From the NCBI GenBank assembly GCA_002352425.1, contig DEIK01000062.1, positions 1 through 31,956 on the forward strand: a stretch of 31,956 bases of DNA. The letters are read 5' to 3'. The translations under genes and the position numbers were made by a program. The stretch's first letter is position 1. Each line of letters starts with the position of its first letter. Source of the DNA: Rhodobacteraceae bacterium UBA2776. GTDB taxonomy: Bacteria; Pseudomonadota; Alphaproteobacteria; Rhodobacterales; Rhodobacteraceae. A model generated the notes under the pieces. That model was given only the letters and a program-made list of their open reading frames with translations. It searched no databases and had not been told where the DNA came from. This document shows, one piece after another, positions 1-7,771 of this stretch.

Positions 1-734
1 GAATTATAGCTGTCCAGTGTTTCCTGAATGAGTATCTGCAACTCGGTCGCAATCTTGCCCTTACCAGTTGTCAGGATCGGCGTCAGTTCCGTACGTGCCA
101 CGATTTCGCGCATCACAGATTCAGAAACAGCGCGGATAGTTTCGCGCGGTTCGGCCAGATTAAACAGGAATTGCTGCGCGTCATTGATATTCCAGACCAC
201 TTGAAAATCAATGTCGACGATGTTTTCATCGCCAGTCAGCATCAGGCCAGCATCGCTGCCCCGTCCACCAACGCCAATGTCTTCGACATTCTCGCGGGTC
301 ACACCAACGATTTCTTTGGTCACAATCGGCCAAGGGGCGAAATTCAGGCCTTCCTCACCCGTCGAGTAATACTTACCAAACAACAGCTCAACGGATTGCT
401 CGGAGGTATCAACACGATAGAAGGATGCAAGCATCCAAAGAACCAGCGCCGCAACAACCCCGATACCAATCGCACCTTTGCCGATGCTTGGACCGCTTGG
501 GCCGCCCGCGCCATTGCCACGGCCATTGTCGCCACGGCCGCCCATCAAAACGCGCAGCTGCTCTTGGCCTTTTTTCACAATGTCTTCCAATTCGGGGATT
601 TGCGGGCCGTCTTGGCCGGGGCGTTTGCCGCCACCACCATTTGGGCCACGATTTGGTCCACGGTCATCACCGCCGCCATTTTGGCCGCCGTTGTTGCCGC
701 CTCCGCCCCATGGGCCACCGTTATTTCCAGCCAT
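1..734 (-). CDS. hflK: HflK, membrane subunit of the HflKC modulator of FtsH protease (3' end missing)
   Basis: HflK forms with HflC a membrane-anchored SPFH/band-7 complex that modulates the FtsH protease. The reading frame starts at the ATG complement of 732-734, with AAGGAAG just upstream, and runs off the left edge, giving 244 codons; the C-terminal part lies outside. The first ~45 residues are very rich in Gly, Asn and Pro. A charged stretch and a single membrane helix (about residues 84-104) follow. Next comes the start of the SPFH domain, including SVELLFGKYY and later ETIRAVSESVMREIV. Gly-rich head, one helix and band-7 domain is the usual HflK order. It lies downstream of gor on the same strand with a 105-bp gap, so it may have its own promoter; hflC would be expected next, beyond the edge. 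Confidence 0.93.
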   Translation of the reverse strand, partial: MAGNNGGPWGGGGNNGGQNGGGDDRGPNRGPNGGGGKRPGQDGPQIPELEDIVKKGQEQLRVLMGGRGDNGRGNGAGGPSGPSIGKGAIGIGVVAALVLWMLASFYRVDTSEQSVELLFGKYYSTGEEGLNFAPWPIVTKEIVGVTRENVEDIGVGGRGSDAGLMLTGDENIVDIDFQVVWNINDAQQFLFNLAEPRETIRAVSESVMREIVARTELTPILTTGKGKIATELQILIQETLDSYN

Positions 735-839
735 TTAGCTTCCTTAGGTCTATGAGCCATCAGCGTGATTGCTCTGTGAATACTTGGTCAATAGTTGGGT
801 GTTCTATACGAGATTTTCAACCGGACTGCACGGCGAAAT

Positions 840-2201
840 TTACGCCGTGCGTGTTGGCACCTTCATCGTCACCAATTCTTCGGTCATAGTGGGGTGGACG
901 GCGACGGTCCGATCGAAATCTTCCTTGGTCGCGCCCATTTTCACGGCCACGGCCGCCAATTGGATCATCTCGCCCGCGTTGTCCGCAACGATATGACAGC
1001 CCAACACCACCCGCGTGGCCTGAGAAACGATCAGTTTCATCAACACACGGTCTTCGCGCTCAGCAAATCCGGTTTGCATGGCGCGGAAGGTGGCGGAGTA
1101 AACCTCAATGGGTTCCTGCTCGCGTGCGGCTTCTTCGGTCATGCCCACGGTGCCCAATTCGGGCTGGGTGAACACGGCGCTGGCGACCAGTTCGTGGTCC
1201 GGTTTGGTCGGTTTACCATGAAAAACCGTATCAACAAAGGCTGCCCCTTCGCGGATCGCAACGGGGGTCAGGTTGATCCGATCGGTCACATCGCCAACCG
1301 CATAGATCGAGGGCACTGCCGTCTGGCTATAATCATCCACAATGATCTGGCCCTTGCGGCCCAGTTCAACGCCGGTGTTTTCCAGACCCAAGCCATCCGT
1401 GCTGGGCACACGCCCTGTCGCATACATCACCGCGTCCACAGTGATGTCATGGCCGGTGCTGCATTTCACGAACAGCCCGTCGTCAGTTTTATCGATCTTC
1501 ATCACATCAGTGCCGACATGCAAGTTCACGCCGCGTTCGCGCACGAGGTCCGACACATGGCCACGGGCCTCGTCGTCAAAACCGCGCAGGATTTGCGCGC
1601 CGCGATAGAATTGCGTCACTTCAACGCCCAAACCATTCAGGATGCAGGCAAATTCACAGGCAATAAAGCCGCCGCCAACGATCAGGATGGATTTGGGCAG
1701 CTTGTCCAATTTGAACACCTCATTCGAAGTGATTGTCAGGTCCGAGCCTTCAAACTCGGGCGTAAACGGACGGCCACCGACGGCAATCAAGATATGCTTG
1801 GCAGTGAAGGTTTGTCCGCTGGACAGCTTCACCGTATGCGCATCGACCATCTCGGCGCGGGCGTCAAAAATCTCGACACCGGCTTTGGCCAGGTTGGTGC
1901 GGTAGATATTCTCGAGCCGATCCAGTTCGGCGTCCAATTTGCCGCGGAACTTGGTCCAATCGAACGCGCCGATGCTGGCATCGGACCAGCCAAAGGCCTG
2001 CGCATCCGCGTTTGCGCCATTATAGCCAGAGGCAAAAACCATCAGTTTTTTAGGCACGCAACCACGGATCACACATGTGCCGCCCATGCGGTATTCCTCG
2101 GCCAAGCCGACTTTGGCACCCGCTTCGGATGCCGCCAAACGGCCAGCGCGCACGCCACCCGACCCGCCACCAATGACGAATAGATCGTAATCAAAGCTCA
2201 T
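840..2201 (-). CDS. gor: Glutathione-disulfide reductase
   Basis: This 453-residue class I pyridine nucleotide-disulfide oxidoreductase reduces glutathione disulfide with NADPH in the cytoplasm. The FAD-binding GGGSGG motif is at residues 11-16. The redox-active pair is in GGTCVIRGCVPKK (Cys43 and Cys48), the form typical of glutathione reductase rather than lipoamide dehydrogenase. The NADPH-binding GGGFIA lies near residue 175, and the dimer-interface base is HPTMTEE (His436, Glu441). Length is normal for the family. It starts 17 bp after rpiA on the same strand, so the two are probably co-transcribed; rpiA feeds the pentose phosphate pathway, which also makes NADPH. Trypanothione reductase is the nearest alternative but is not expected in bacteria. 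Confidence 0.95.
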   Translation of the reverse strand: MSFDYDLFVIGGGSGGVRAGRLAASEAGAKVGLAEEYRMGGTCVIRGCVPKKLMVFASGYNGANADAQAFGWSDASIGAFDWTKFRGKLDAELDRLENIYRTNLAKAGVEIFDARAEMVDAHTVKLSSGQTFTAKHILIAVGGRPFTPEFEGSDLTITSNEVFKLDKLPKSILIVGGGFIACEFACILNGLGVEVTQFYRGAQILRGFDDEARGHVSDLVRERGVNLHVGTDVMKIDKTDDGLFVKCSTGHDITVDAVMYATGRVPSTDGLGLENTGVELGRKGQIIVDDYSQTAVPSIYAVGDVTDRINLTPVAIREGAAFVDTVFHGKPTKPDHELVASAVFTQPELGTVGMTEEAAREQEPIEVYSATFRAMQTGFAEREDRVLMKLIVSQATRVVLGCHIVADNAGEMIQLAAVAVKMGATKEDFDRTVAVHPTMTEELVTMKVPTRTA

Positions 2202-2218
2202 AGCAAATGCTCCAGAAA

Positions 2219-3007
2219 TTAGTCCGTCAAATCAGTGAATAAGTTGTCGCTTTCGACGAAATCAATGCGGTCCTCTTCCACTGTGCCGGCGTTGATATCC
2301 CGCACTTCGACACGACCATCGCCGTAGCCAATTACAACAGCGTCACATATATCAATGAACAGCCCGTTTTCAACCACGCCGGGGATTTGGTTGATCACCA
2401 GTGAAAACTGGCGCGCATTGCCGATCCGGTTCAGGTGCAAATCCAGAATATAATTGCCCTCATCCGTGACGAAGGGCACGTCGCCATTCAAGCGCAGGGT
2501 CACATTGTTGCCCAGCACATCCAGACTGACCAGCGTTTCTTCGATCAAGGCTTTGGTGGTTTGCCAGCCAAACGGGATCACCTCAACCGGCAACGGGAAT
2601 GCGCCCAGCGTTTCAACCTGTTTGGAAATGTCGGCAATGACCACCATCATATCAGAGGCCGTGGCGACAATCTTTTCTTGCAGCAATGCCCCACCGCCAC
2701 CTTTGATCAGGTTCAGATTCATGTCGTATTCATCCGCACCATCAATGGTCACGTCCAACCACTTGGCTTCGTCCAGCGAAATCACCTCGATGCCCACTTG
2801 GCGGGCCAGATCCGCAGTGCGGGTCGAGGTCGGCACGCCTTTGATCTTCATACCACCATCGCGAACCTGCTCACCCAGACAGCGCACCATCCACGCGGCG
2901 GTTGATCCGGTGCCCAGACCGACACGCATACCGTCTTCTACGAAATCCACAGCCCGTTTGGCCGCAACGAATTTAGCCTTGTCAATTGGCGATAGTTCTC
3001 CGGTCAT
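2219..3007 (-). CDS. rpiA: Ribose-5-phosphate isomerase A
   Basis: RpiA interconverts ribose 5-phosphate and ribulose 5-phosphate in the non-oxidative pentose phosphate pathway. The 262-residue product shows the family signatures in order: the phosphate-binding GLGTGSTA near residue 31, DGADE in the middle, and KGGGGALLQEKIVA around the catalytic region. Length is slightly above that of E. coli RpiA, with a longer C-terminal tail. The start at 3007 has a GGGGGAA stretch upstream. It appears to lead the minus-strand group rpiA-gor(-hflK). The roughly 125 bp upstream, to the EF-hand gene stop, should hold its promoter, but I see no clear -35/-10 pair. Confidence 0.95.
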   Translation of the reverse strand: MTGELSPIDKAKFVAAKRAVDFVEDGMRVGLGTGSTAAWMVRCLGEQVRDGGMKIKGVPTSTRTADLARQVGIEVISLDEAKWLDVTIDGADEYDMNLNLIKGGGGALLQEKIVATASDMMVVIADISKQVETLGAFPLPVEVIPFGWQTTKALIEETLVSLDVLGNNVTLRLNGDVPFVTDEGNYILDLHLNRIGNARQFSLVINQIPGVVENGLFIDICDAVVIGYGDGRVEVRDINAGTVEEDRIDFVESDNLFTDLTD

Positions 3008-3132
3008 TTTCTGCGATTCCCCCAGCAGTTGGCACAGTTGTTGGGGCAGGTATAGGCGATCAAGCGGGCCACCGCGAGAGTCTTTTAAGCCGCATTTGTC
3101 CGTTTGTTGAAAAAGCGCGGATTGTCCGGTGC

Positions 3133-3711
3133 CTAGCTTTCTGGCGCGAAAGCTTCGACCACTTGTGCCACCTCGTCAATCTGCACCCGCCCATCGCCGT
3201 TCAGATCAAACGCCATAAGGGCGCGCTTGCGCTCGGCCTCCTCCACCGAAACCGCGGCCATCGCCTTGATTTGTGCATGGTTTTGCATCTCGGCTTGGCT
3301 CACAACAGCATCCTTGTTCACATCTGCGGCCTGAAAGCCCAGCAACAACAATCCGCGCTTGCCCGCCCGTTCTGCCGCCATCAACTGCTTGATTTCAGAA
3401 ACTTTTACCACTTGATCGTTGTCCAAATCCGCCACCATCAAGCGGCGCATCTCGCGGGCCCGCACCCAAGCACGGTCCAGATTGATAGAGGCATTGATCC
3501 CCGCCAGATCAATGCCCGCCTCGTCACCAAAACCCAAAATCAGGATCGCGGACTCTTCAAGGAATTTCTCGGGCTTTTGTTCAAGCTGTTTGAGCATGCG
3601 TTCAGGCAGCATCTCAATCATCCTCGACATATCCAGCTTTTGCTCCGCCGATTGCGCAGACAGGCTCAGCGCCAGTCCCATCCATATCAATATGCTACTA
3701 AAAAAACGCAT
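3133..3711 (-). CDS. Secreted EF-hand calcium-binding protein
   Basis: A 192-residue protein with an N-terminal hydrophobic segment (about residues 4-18) ending SAQSAEQ, which fits a Sec signal peptide, so it is probably periplasmic. Three EF-hand loops are visible: DLDNDQVVKVSE (95-106), DVNKDAVVSQAE (130-141) and DLNGDGRVQIDE (169-180). Each has acidic or Asn ligands at positions 1, 3 and 5 and Glu at 12. Only the third has the canonical Gly at position 6; the first has Gln and the second Ala, so affinities may differ. The region between signal and loops is helical with no recognised domain. A GGAGG ribosome binding site precedes the ATG. Function beyond calcium binding is unknown. The gene is probably monocistronic. 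Confidence 0.85.
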   Translation of the reverse strand: MRFFSSILIWMGLALSLSAQSAEQKLDMSRMIEMLPERMLKQLEQKPEKFLEESAILILGFGDEAGIDLAGINASINLDRAWVRAREMRRLMVADLDNDQVVKVSEIKQLMAAERAGKRGLLLLGFQAADVNKDAVVSQAEMQNHAQIKAMAAVSVEEAERKRALMAFDLNGDGRVQIDEVAQVVEAFAPES

Positions 3712-3777
3712 GTGGTCCTCCGTCCATCAATGGACCATCGTCACCACATCTTGGTTAAAACAACGTAAACGCCTGCA

Positions 3778-4209
3778 TCAGCCACGCTGCATTTGTCCGA
3801 TCACACGCTGCATCAACGCAATCAACTGTTGGTATTCGTCCTGAGACAACCCCGCCATTGCCTTGTCATTCTGTGAGGCCGCCGCCGCTAAAGCCGGATC
3901 GCGCAGATCACGCGCCTTGTCGGTTAGGAACACCAAACGGGCACGCTTGTCGCTTTCATGGGCGCGTCGCGTGATCAATCCGTCGCGCTCCATCCGTTTT
4001 AGTGTGTTCGCCATGGTCGCCTGTTCCACGTCCAAACGCAGGCGCAGGTCTTGCTGGGTAAGGCCGTCCCCGTCCCACAACTCCAGCAAAGTCATAAATT
4101 GCGCAGGGGCCAGACCCAGCGGTTCAACCCGCCCCGCCAGCCCTTTGGCAAACAGGCGCGCCATGTGATTGGCCAAGAATCCAGCCGAATTTGCTTTAAA
4201 TGATGTCAT
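3778..4209 (-). CDS. MarR-family transcriptional regulator
   Basis: A winged-helix regulator of the MarR type, 143 residues from the ATG complement of 4207-4209. Typical features are an N-terminal dimerisation helix (SAGFLANHMARLF), an HTH region (GLTQQDLRLRLDVEQATMAN), and the recognition/wing segment LKRMERDGLITRRAHESDKRARLVFLT. A further in-frame ATG at 4230 would add seven residues, but it sits inside the operator palindrome and upstream of the best -10 hexamer. I therefore prefer 4209, which would make the message nearly leaderless. The gene is divergent from a small membrane protein, with two identical 12-bp palindromes between them. MarR proteins usually repress themselves and the divergent gene and are released by small ligands; the ligand here is unknown. 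Confidence 0.9.
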   Translation of the reverse strand: MTSFKANSAGFLANHMARLFAKGLAGRVEPLGLAPAQFMTLLELWDGDGLTQQDLRLRLDVEQATMANTLKRMERDGLITRRAHESDKRARLVFLTDKARDLRDPALAAAASQNDKAMAGLSQDEYQQLIALMQRVIGQMQRG

Positions 4210-4214
4210 GGGGC

Positions 4215-4244
4215 AAATTAGCACTTGCATAGCATGCTATGCAA
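4215..4244 (-). promoter_or_regulatory. Predicted marR promoter giving a leaderless message
   Basis: On the minus strand, TTGCAT (complement of 4239-4244) and TAATTT (complement of 4215-4220) are separated by 18 bp. Only five bases lie between the -10 and the ATG at 4209, so transcription should start at or next to that ATG. The palindrome at 4227-4242 fills the spacer, where a bound repressor would exclude RNA polymerase. This is prediction from hexamer similarity only. Confidence 0.45.
4227..4242. promoter_or_regulatory. Operator 1 for the divergent MarR regulator (perfect 16-bp palindrome)
   Basis: GCATAGCATGCTATGC is its own reverse complement over all 16 bases. Its core ATAGCATGCTAT (4229-4240) recurs exactly at 4256-4267. 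It overlaps the -35-like TTGCAT at 4225-4230 on the plus strand and the predicted minus-strand spacer. Palindromes of this length in a marR-type divergent promoter are the usual binding site of the encoded dimer. Confidence 0.75.
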
Positions 4245-4255
4245 TATCTACATAC

Positions 4256-4267
4256 ATAGCATGCTAT
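4256..4267. promoter_or_regulatory. Operator 2 for the divergent MarR regulator (12-bp palindrome)
   Basis: ATAGCATGCTAT is an exact second copy of the core of operator 1, 27 bp away centre to centre (about two and a half helical turns). It lies just downstream of a plausible plus-strand -10 (TACATA, 4249-4254), whose -35 TTGCAT (4225-4230) overlaps operator 1. The two operators thus bracket the promoter of the membrane-protein gene. Confidence 0.7.
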
Positions 4268-4287
4268 CTTTAATTGGGAGTCCCACA

Positions 4288-4731
4288 ATGAAACTGAAAA
4301 TTCACGCCATCGCCGGCACCATAGCCTTGCTGACCATCTTCACCTTCTGGGTCTCGACGCTCGCGTCCGAGCTTTTGGGTAGCCACGGCCAAATCACCAC
4401 TGTAAAAACCTTTGTTTTATGGGGGATGTTGGTCTTAATTCCCGCGATGATCGCGGCTGGCACCACGGGCGCATCGCTTGGCAAAGGGTGGAAGCTGCCC
4501 GCTGTGGCGCGCAAATCCAGACGCATGAAAATCATCGCGGCCAACGGCATTCTGATTTTAATGCCCAGCGCATTTTTTCTAGCCCTCAAAGCGCAGGCTG
4601 GCGCCTTTGACACCGTTTTTTACACCGTACAAGCCTTCGAGATCATTGCGGGCGCAACCAACATCACCCTGTTGTCGTTGAACATGCGTGATGGCATGGC
4701 CCTGCGGCGGCGGCGCAAACCGGTTACCTAA
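4288..4731 (+). CDS. Small four-helix membrane protein, probable MarR target
   Basis: A 147-residue hydrophobic protein from the ATG at 4288, which has GGGAG seven bases upstream. An upstream in-frame ATG at 4225 would overlap the operator and is unlikely. Four hydrophobic segments are visible: about residues 7-28, 41-60, 76-96 and 103-125. Basic loops (KSRRMK and the terminal RRRRK) probably face the cytoplasm. I recognise no named family. Because it is divergent from marR and flanked by its operators, it is probably the regulator's main target, perhaps for a membrane-active or toxic small molecule; that role is inference. A weak stem CGACC-TTT-GGTCG followed by TTTTT at 4771-4791 may terminate it. 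Confidence 0.8.
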   Translation: MKLKIHAIAGTIALLTIFTFWVSTLASELLGSHGQITTVKTFVLWGMLVLIPAMIAAGTTGASLGKGWKLPAVARKSRRMKIIAANGILILMPSAFFLALKAQAGAFDTVFYTVQAFEIIAGATNITLLSLNMRDGMALRRRRKPVT

Positions 4732-4770
4732 TAGCTGGCGGCAGGTTTTATGTTGCAATGCATCGCTCCT

Positions 4771-4791
4771 CGACCTTTGGTCGTCGTTTTT
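4771..4791 (+). terminator. Possible weak intrinsic terminator after the membrane-protein gene
   Basis: A 5-bp perfect stem (CGACC/GGTCG) with a TTT loop is followed three bases later by five T residues. It lies 40 bp past the stop codon and before sdaA. The stem is short, so efficiency would be low. Confidence 0.35.
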
Positions 4792-4856
4792 AGACTTGCT
4801 TTGTGACCTTTATCTGCGTTGATGAACGCTGCAATTGATAACAAGGGATGCGGCGC

Positions 4857-6233
4857 ATGTTTCTCAGCGTGTTCGATATGTTCAAAGTCGGCGTCGGGCC
4901 GTCCTCGTCCCACACAATGGGGCCGATGGTGGCGGCCGGGCGGTTTTTGGACTTGCTGCGTGCCTCGCCGTTTCACGCAACGGGTCTGCGGGCCTCCCTG
5001 CATGGATCACTGGCGTTTACCGGTGTCGGGCACGCCACCGATCGCGCCACCATACTGGGGCTGGCTGGGTTCCTGCCCGAGACCTATGACGCCAAAGCCG
5101 CTGAAGCGGCGCTGATCCAAATCAAGGCCAGCAAATCCGTCACCCCCGAAGGCCTGCCTTTGTTGAAATTCGATCCCGCAACCGACATGGTCTTTGATTA
5201 TGACACCCAGCTTACGGGCCACCCAAACGGCATGATCTTGATGGCGACAGATGCGCAGGGCGATGTGGTGCTAAAGGAAACCTATTATTCGATCGGCGGC
5301 GGGTTCGTTGTAACCGAAGCTGAACAAGCGATGGAGCCTGTTCTGGACGCCCGCGACGCATCGCGTCCCTACCCGTTTGAAACCGCCAACATGATGTTGG
5401 ATATGGCCGCCGCCAGCGGCAAATCCATCGCCGAATTGAAGCGCACAAATGAGCTGTCCCATATGGGGCCCGCTGAATTTGACGCCAAGCTTGCGCAAAT
5501 TTGGGAGGCCATGAACGCCTGTATTGATCGTGGCCTTGAAACCGGTGGCATCTTGCCAGGCGGCCTGAATGTCAAACGCCGCGCCCAAGACATCCACCAA
5601 TCCCTACAGGCCGAAGCCGGCCTAAACCTGACCGCGCCCCACACCATCAACGATTGGATGTGTGTCTACGCCATGGCCGTGAACGAGGAAAACGCCGCTG
5701 GCGGTCAAGTCGTCACAGCCCCCACCAACGGTGCAGCGGGTGTGGTGCCAGCGGTGGGCCGCTATTGGCTGGATCATGTGCCGGGGGCGTCGATTTCGCG
5801 CATTCCCGAATACCTGTTAACCGCCAGCGCCATTGGCGGGCTGATCAAACATAACGCCTCCATTTCGGGTGCGGAATGCGGTTGTCAGGCTGAAATCGGC
5901 TCGGCCTCGGCAATGGCGGCAGCCGGACTGTGTGCAGTGCTGGGCGGCACGCCGATGCAGGTGGAAAATGCCGCCGAAATCGCGTTGGAACATCATCTGG
6001 GCATGACCTGTGATCCGGTTAAAGGCTTGGTGCAAGTGCCTTGCATCGAGCGCAACGGATTGGGCGCGATCAAGGCCGTTTCAGCCGCTTCTCTTTCAAT
6101 GCGCGGCAATGGCACCCACCTTGTGCCGCTGGACAATTGCATCGAAACCATGCGCCAGACGGGGGCCGACATGAACGACCTCTATAAGGAAACCTCGCTT
6201 GGTGGGTTGGCGGTGAATATCCCGAATTGTTAA
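4857..6233 (+). CDS. sdaA: L-serine ammonia-lyase (single-chain, iron-sulfur type)
   Basis: This enzyme deaminates L-serine to pyruvate and ammonia using an oxygen-sensitive [4Fe-4S] cluster. The 458-residue chain has the N-terminal beta domain with GPSSSHTMGPM and the C-terminal alpha domain with QVVTAPTNGAAGVVPAV. Cluster cysteines lie in GAECGCQAEIGSA, GMTCDPVKG and VPCIERNG, which is the usual pattern. Both domains are in one chain, as in proteobacterial SdaA. The ATG at 4857 is preferred to the one at 4848 because AAGGG at 4843-4847 is correctly spaced from it. A plausible metabolic neighbour is the FAD oxidoreductase at 7772, but a foreign-looking minus-strand gene now lies between them. 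Confidence 0.94.
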   Translation: MFLSVFDMFKVGVGPSSSHTMGPMVAAGRFLDLLRASPFHATGLRASLHGSLAFTGVGHATDRATILGLAGFLPETYDAKAAEAALIQIKASKSVTPEGLPLLKFDPATDMVFDYDTQLTGHPNGMILMATDAQGDVVLKETYYSIGGGFVVTEAEQAMEPVLDARDASRPYPFETANMMLDMAAASGKSIAELKRTNELSHMGPAEFDAKLAQIWEAMNACIDRGLETGGILPGGLNVKRRAQDIHQSLQAEAGLNLTAPHTINDWMCVYAMAVNEENAAGGQVVTAPTNGAAGVVPAVGRYWLDHVPGASISRIPEYLLTASAIGGLIKHNASISGAECGCQAEIGSASAMAAAGLCAVLGGTPMQVENAAEIALEHHLGMTCDPVKGLVQVPCIERNGLGAIKAVSAASLSMRGNGTHLVPLDNCIETMRQTGADMNDLYKETSLGGLAVNIPNC

Positions 6234-6291
6234 AGCGGAGAAAGTGCAGAGACTTCTGGCCACAGCCAAAACTCAATCCCCTTTGCTCAAG

Positions 6292-7590
6292 CTAGCCTTT
6301 CAAACAGGCAACAATCAAATCCGCCAATGTATCCCACAAGGCTTCCAAGTCTTTTGGGGAGGGTGCGAAGCTTGCCGAATGGACATATCTATTCAATGTG
6401 TCAGCCGAAATGAGTTGGTAATTATGAGAAAATTTCTTTGTTGCATCCAATTGTTTTTTACCAATTTTTCCGTGGCTAAAAAGCGCTTTACCAACTTTTT
6501 CTACACGGCGCGCGAGCTTATCATTCGTGTTAATGACAATGTTGTGCTCAACCACATAATGATCAATGGATAGCTCCACTAGCACACGAAACAGCACTGA
6601 CACTGCATTTGGGTGGATTTCGGTATTCAGGTGAAATTGAAGTTCCTCCCAAATATCATGATGCCGTTGCTGCTTACCCGTCCAAAGAATGCCAAACTCT
6701 TTTTGTGGGATAAGCGTTGTTCGTTTTGTGGGCTTAGGTTTTGGCTTGCTCGGTGGTCTCTTTGGCTTGCGGGATGGTTTATCGCTTTTTTCATCCAGAA
6801 TATCTTCGTCTCTTGGGAGCCTTCCGGCTCCCTCTAGATTTTCAAGATAAGAAATTTTGGCAGTGTTGTCCCATATGTCGCCAAGGACAACGCGCTTGTT
6901 GGCAAATTCTTCCGCAATATATCGAAGGGTTTCAAGGACAACTTCTGGCTTATGAGTGTAGTTAAACTCCTTATTCTTTACACTAACACCAATACGATTC
7001 CGAATAGCTTCGGATGATAAAAAACGATTTAGATTGGACCGAGGGATTTTCTTTTTCGGGCGCAATCCAGCGGCATCCAGCCTTTGCTCAATTTCATCAG
7101 CGAGATTAAACCCTGCAGTTTTTCCTGACCGGACAACAAAGTTGTCTTTCATCCGGTCATCCCAATTGGATTGACCAACGCCATTTTGCGTTCCTGTGTG
7201 CCGACGATAAAGAATGCTATCTATGTCATCTCGGTCTTCTTCCACTTGGCAAAGAATGGTGTTGGGGAAGCTTCCCTGCCATTTTCCACGCAACGCCTTA
7301 AAATAACCTTGCAGTTGTACTGTCGGCGCTCGTGCCGGTTTTTCAAGCAATTTCAAACATGTCACGCGTCGGTTTCCATCAAAAACCAAAAAGATATCCT
7401 TTTCTGGCGTCACAAGTGGTGACTCAAATATCCTACCTTGATCAACGATGTCTTTTGCGAGGTTTTTCATGTGAGTTTCACGCTTATTAAAAAGCCATGC
7501 TATTGCCGCCGTTTCGTTTTCAAGTTCCCCGTGACGATCATTCGCCCGATTCACCAGCAAGTCCGTTATTTTGATCCGTTCAAGTCTCAT
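6292..7590 (-). CDS. ParB/Srx-like domain protein with DGNRR motif, probably acquired
   Basis: A 432-residue protein starting at 7590, with GGGGGA upstream. Residues ~1-135 resemble the ParB/sulfiredoxin fold. In place of the GERR box of chromosomal ParB it carries DGNRRVT at 71-77, reminiscent of the DGQQR box of DUF262/GmrS-like proteins. RRHTG...W (129-143) follows, then a possible HTH near 185-215. A Lys/Pro-rich linker spans 270-292 and a helical C-terminal domain 310-432, containing LNRYVH at 399-404 and PSPKDLEALWD. The DNA is much AT-richer than its neighbours, with 17 of 60 G+C at 6421-6480 against 40 of 60 at 8041-8100. There is no ParA, ATPase, nuclease or methylase partner beside it. 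Chromosome partitioning is unlikely; a defence or regulatory role is possible but unproven. Confidence 0.7.
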   Translation of the reverse strand: MRLERIKITDLLVNRANDRHGELENETAAIAWLFNKRETHMKNLAKDIVDQGRIFESPLVTPEKDIFLVFDGNRRVTCLKLLEKPARAPTVQLQGYFKALRGKWQGSFPNTILCQVEEDRDDIDSILYRRHTGTQNGVGQSNWDDRMKDNFVVRSGKTAGFNLADEIEQRLDAAGLRPKKKIPRSNLNRFLSSEAIRNRIGVSVKNKEFNYTHKPEVVLETLRYIAEEFANKRVVLGDIWDNTAKISYLENLEGAGRLPRDEDILDEKSDKPSRKPKRPPSKPKPKPTKRTTLIPQKEFGILWTGKQQRHHDIWEELQFHLNTEIHPNAVSVLFRVLVELSIDHYVVEHNIVINTNDKLARRVEKVGKALFSHGKIGKKQLDATKKFSHNYQLISADTLNRYVHSASFAPSPKDLEALWDTLADLIVACLKG

Positions 7591-7771
7591 ATTTCCCCCA
7601 TTTTTCTTTAACGCTACAAACTCAAAAGGAATGTCAACTTAAGGTGGTGGCCGCGTCTGCTGATCAACCATAGGCCTAGGGGGCTTTTTGGACGCCCTTG
7701 CAAAAGGCATCTCAAACACCCAAACATTGCAACGAGGGCACAAACCCCTCAGGCATACATCAGAGGTTCAA

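Noticed and set aside
425..889. Arg/His-rich plus-strand open frame over the hflK start
   Set aside because: It is antisense to the Gly/Asn-rich hflK N-terminus and to the gap, with no ribosome binding site or recognisable domain.
795..2183. A 462-codon open frame on the plus strand
   Set aside because: It lies exactly opposite gor, which has all active-site motifs. The product is His/Gly-rich and resembles no protein; it is an antisense shadow of biased codon use.
4210..4230. Longer marR start at 4230
   Set aside because: It overlaps operator 1, lies upstream of the best -10 hexamer and has no ribosome binding site; the extra seven residues are not typical of the family.
7671..7707. Palindromes TAGGCCTA and CCTT-GCAA-AAGG before the FAD oxidoreductase
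   Set aside because: Short and unrelated to each other, with no second copy nearby; not enough to call an operator, terminator or insertion boundary.
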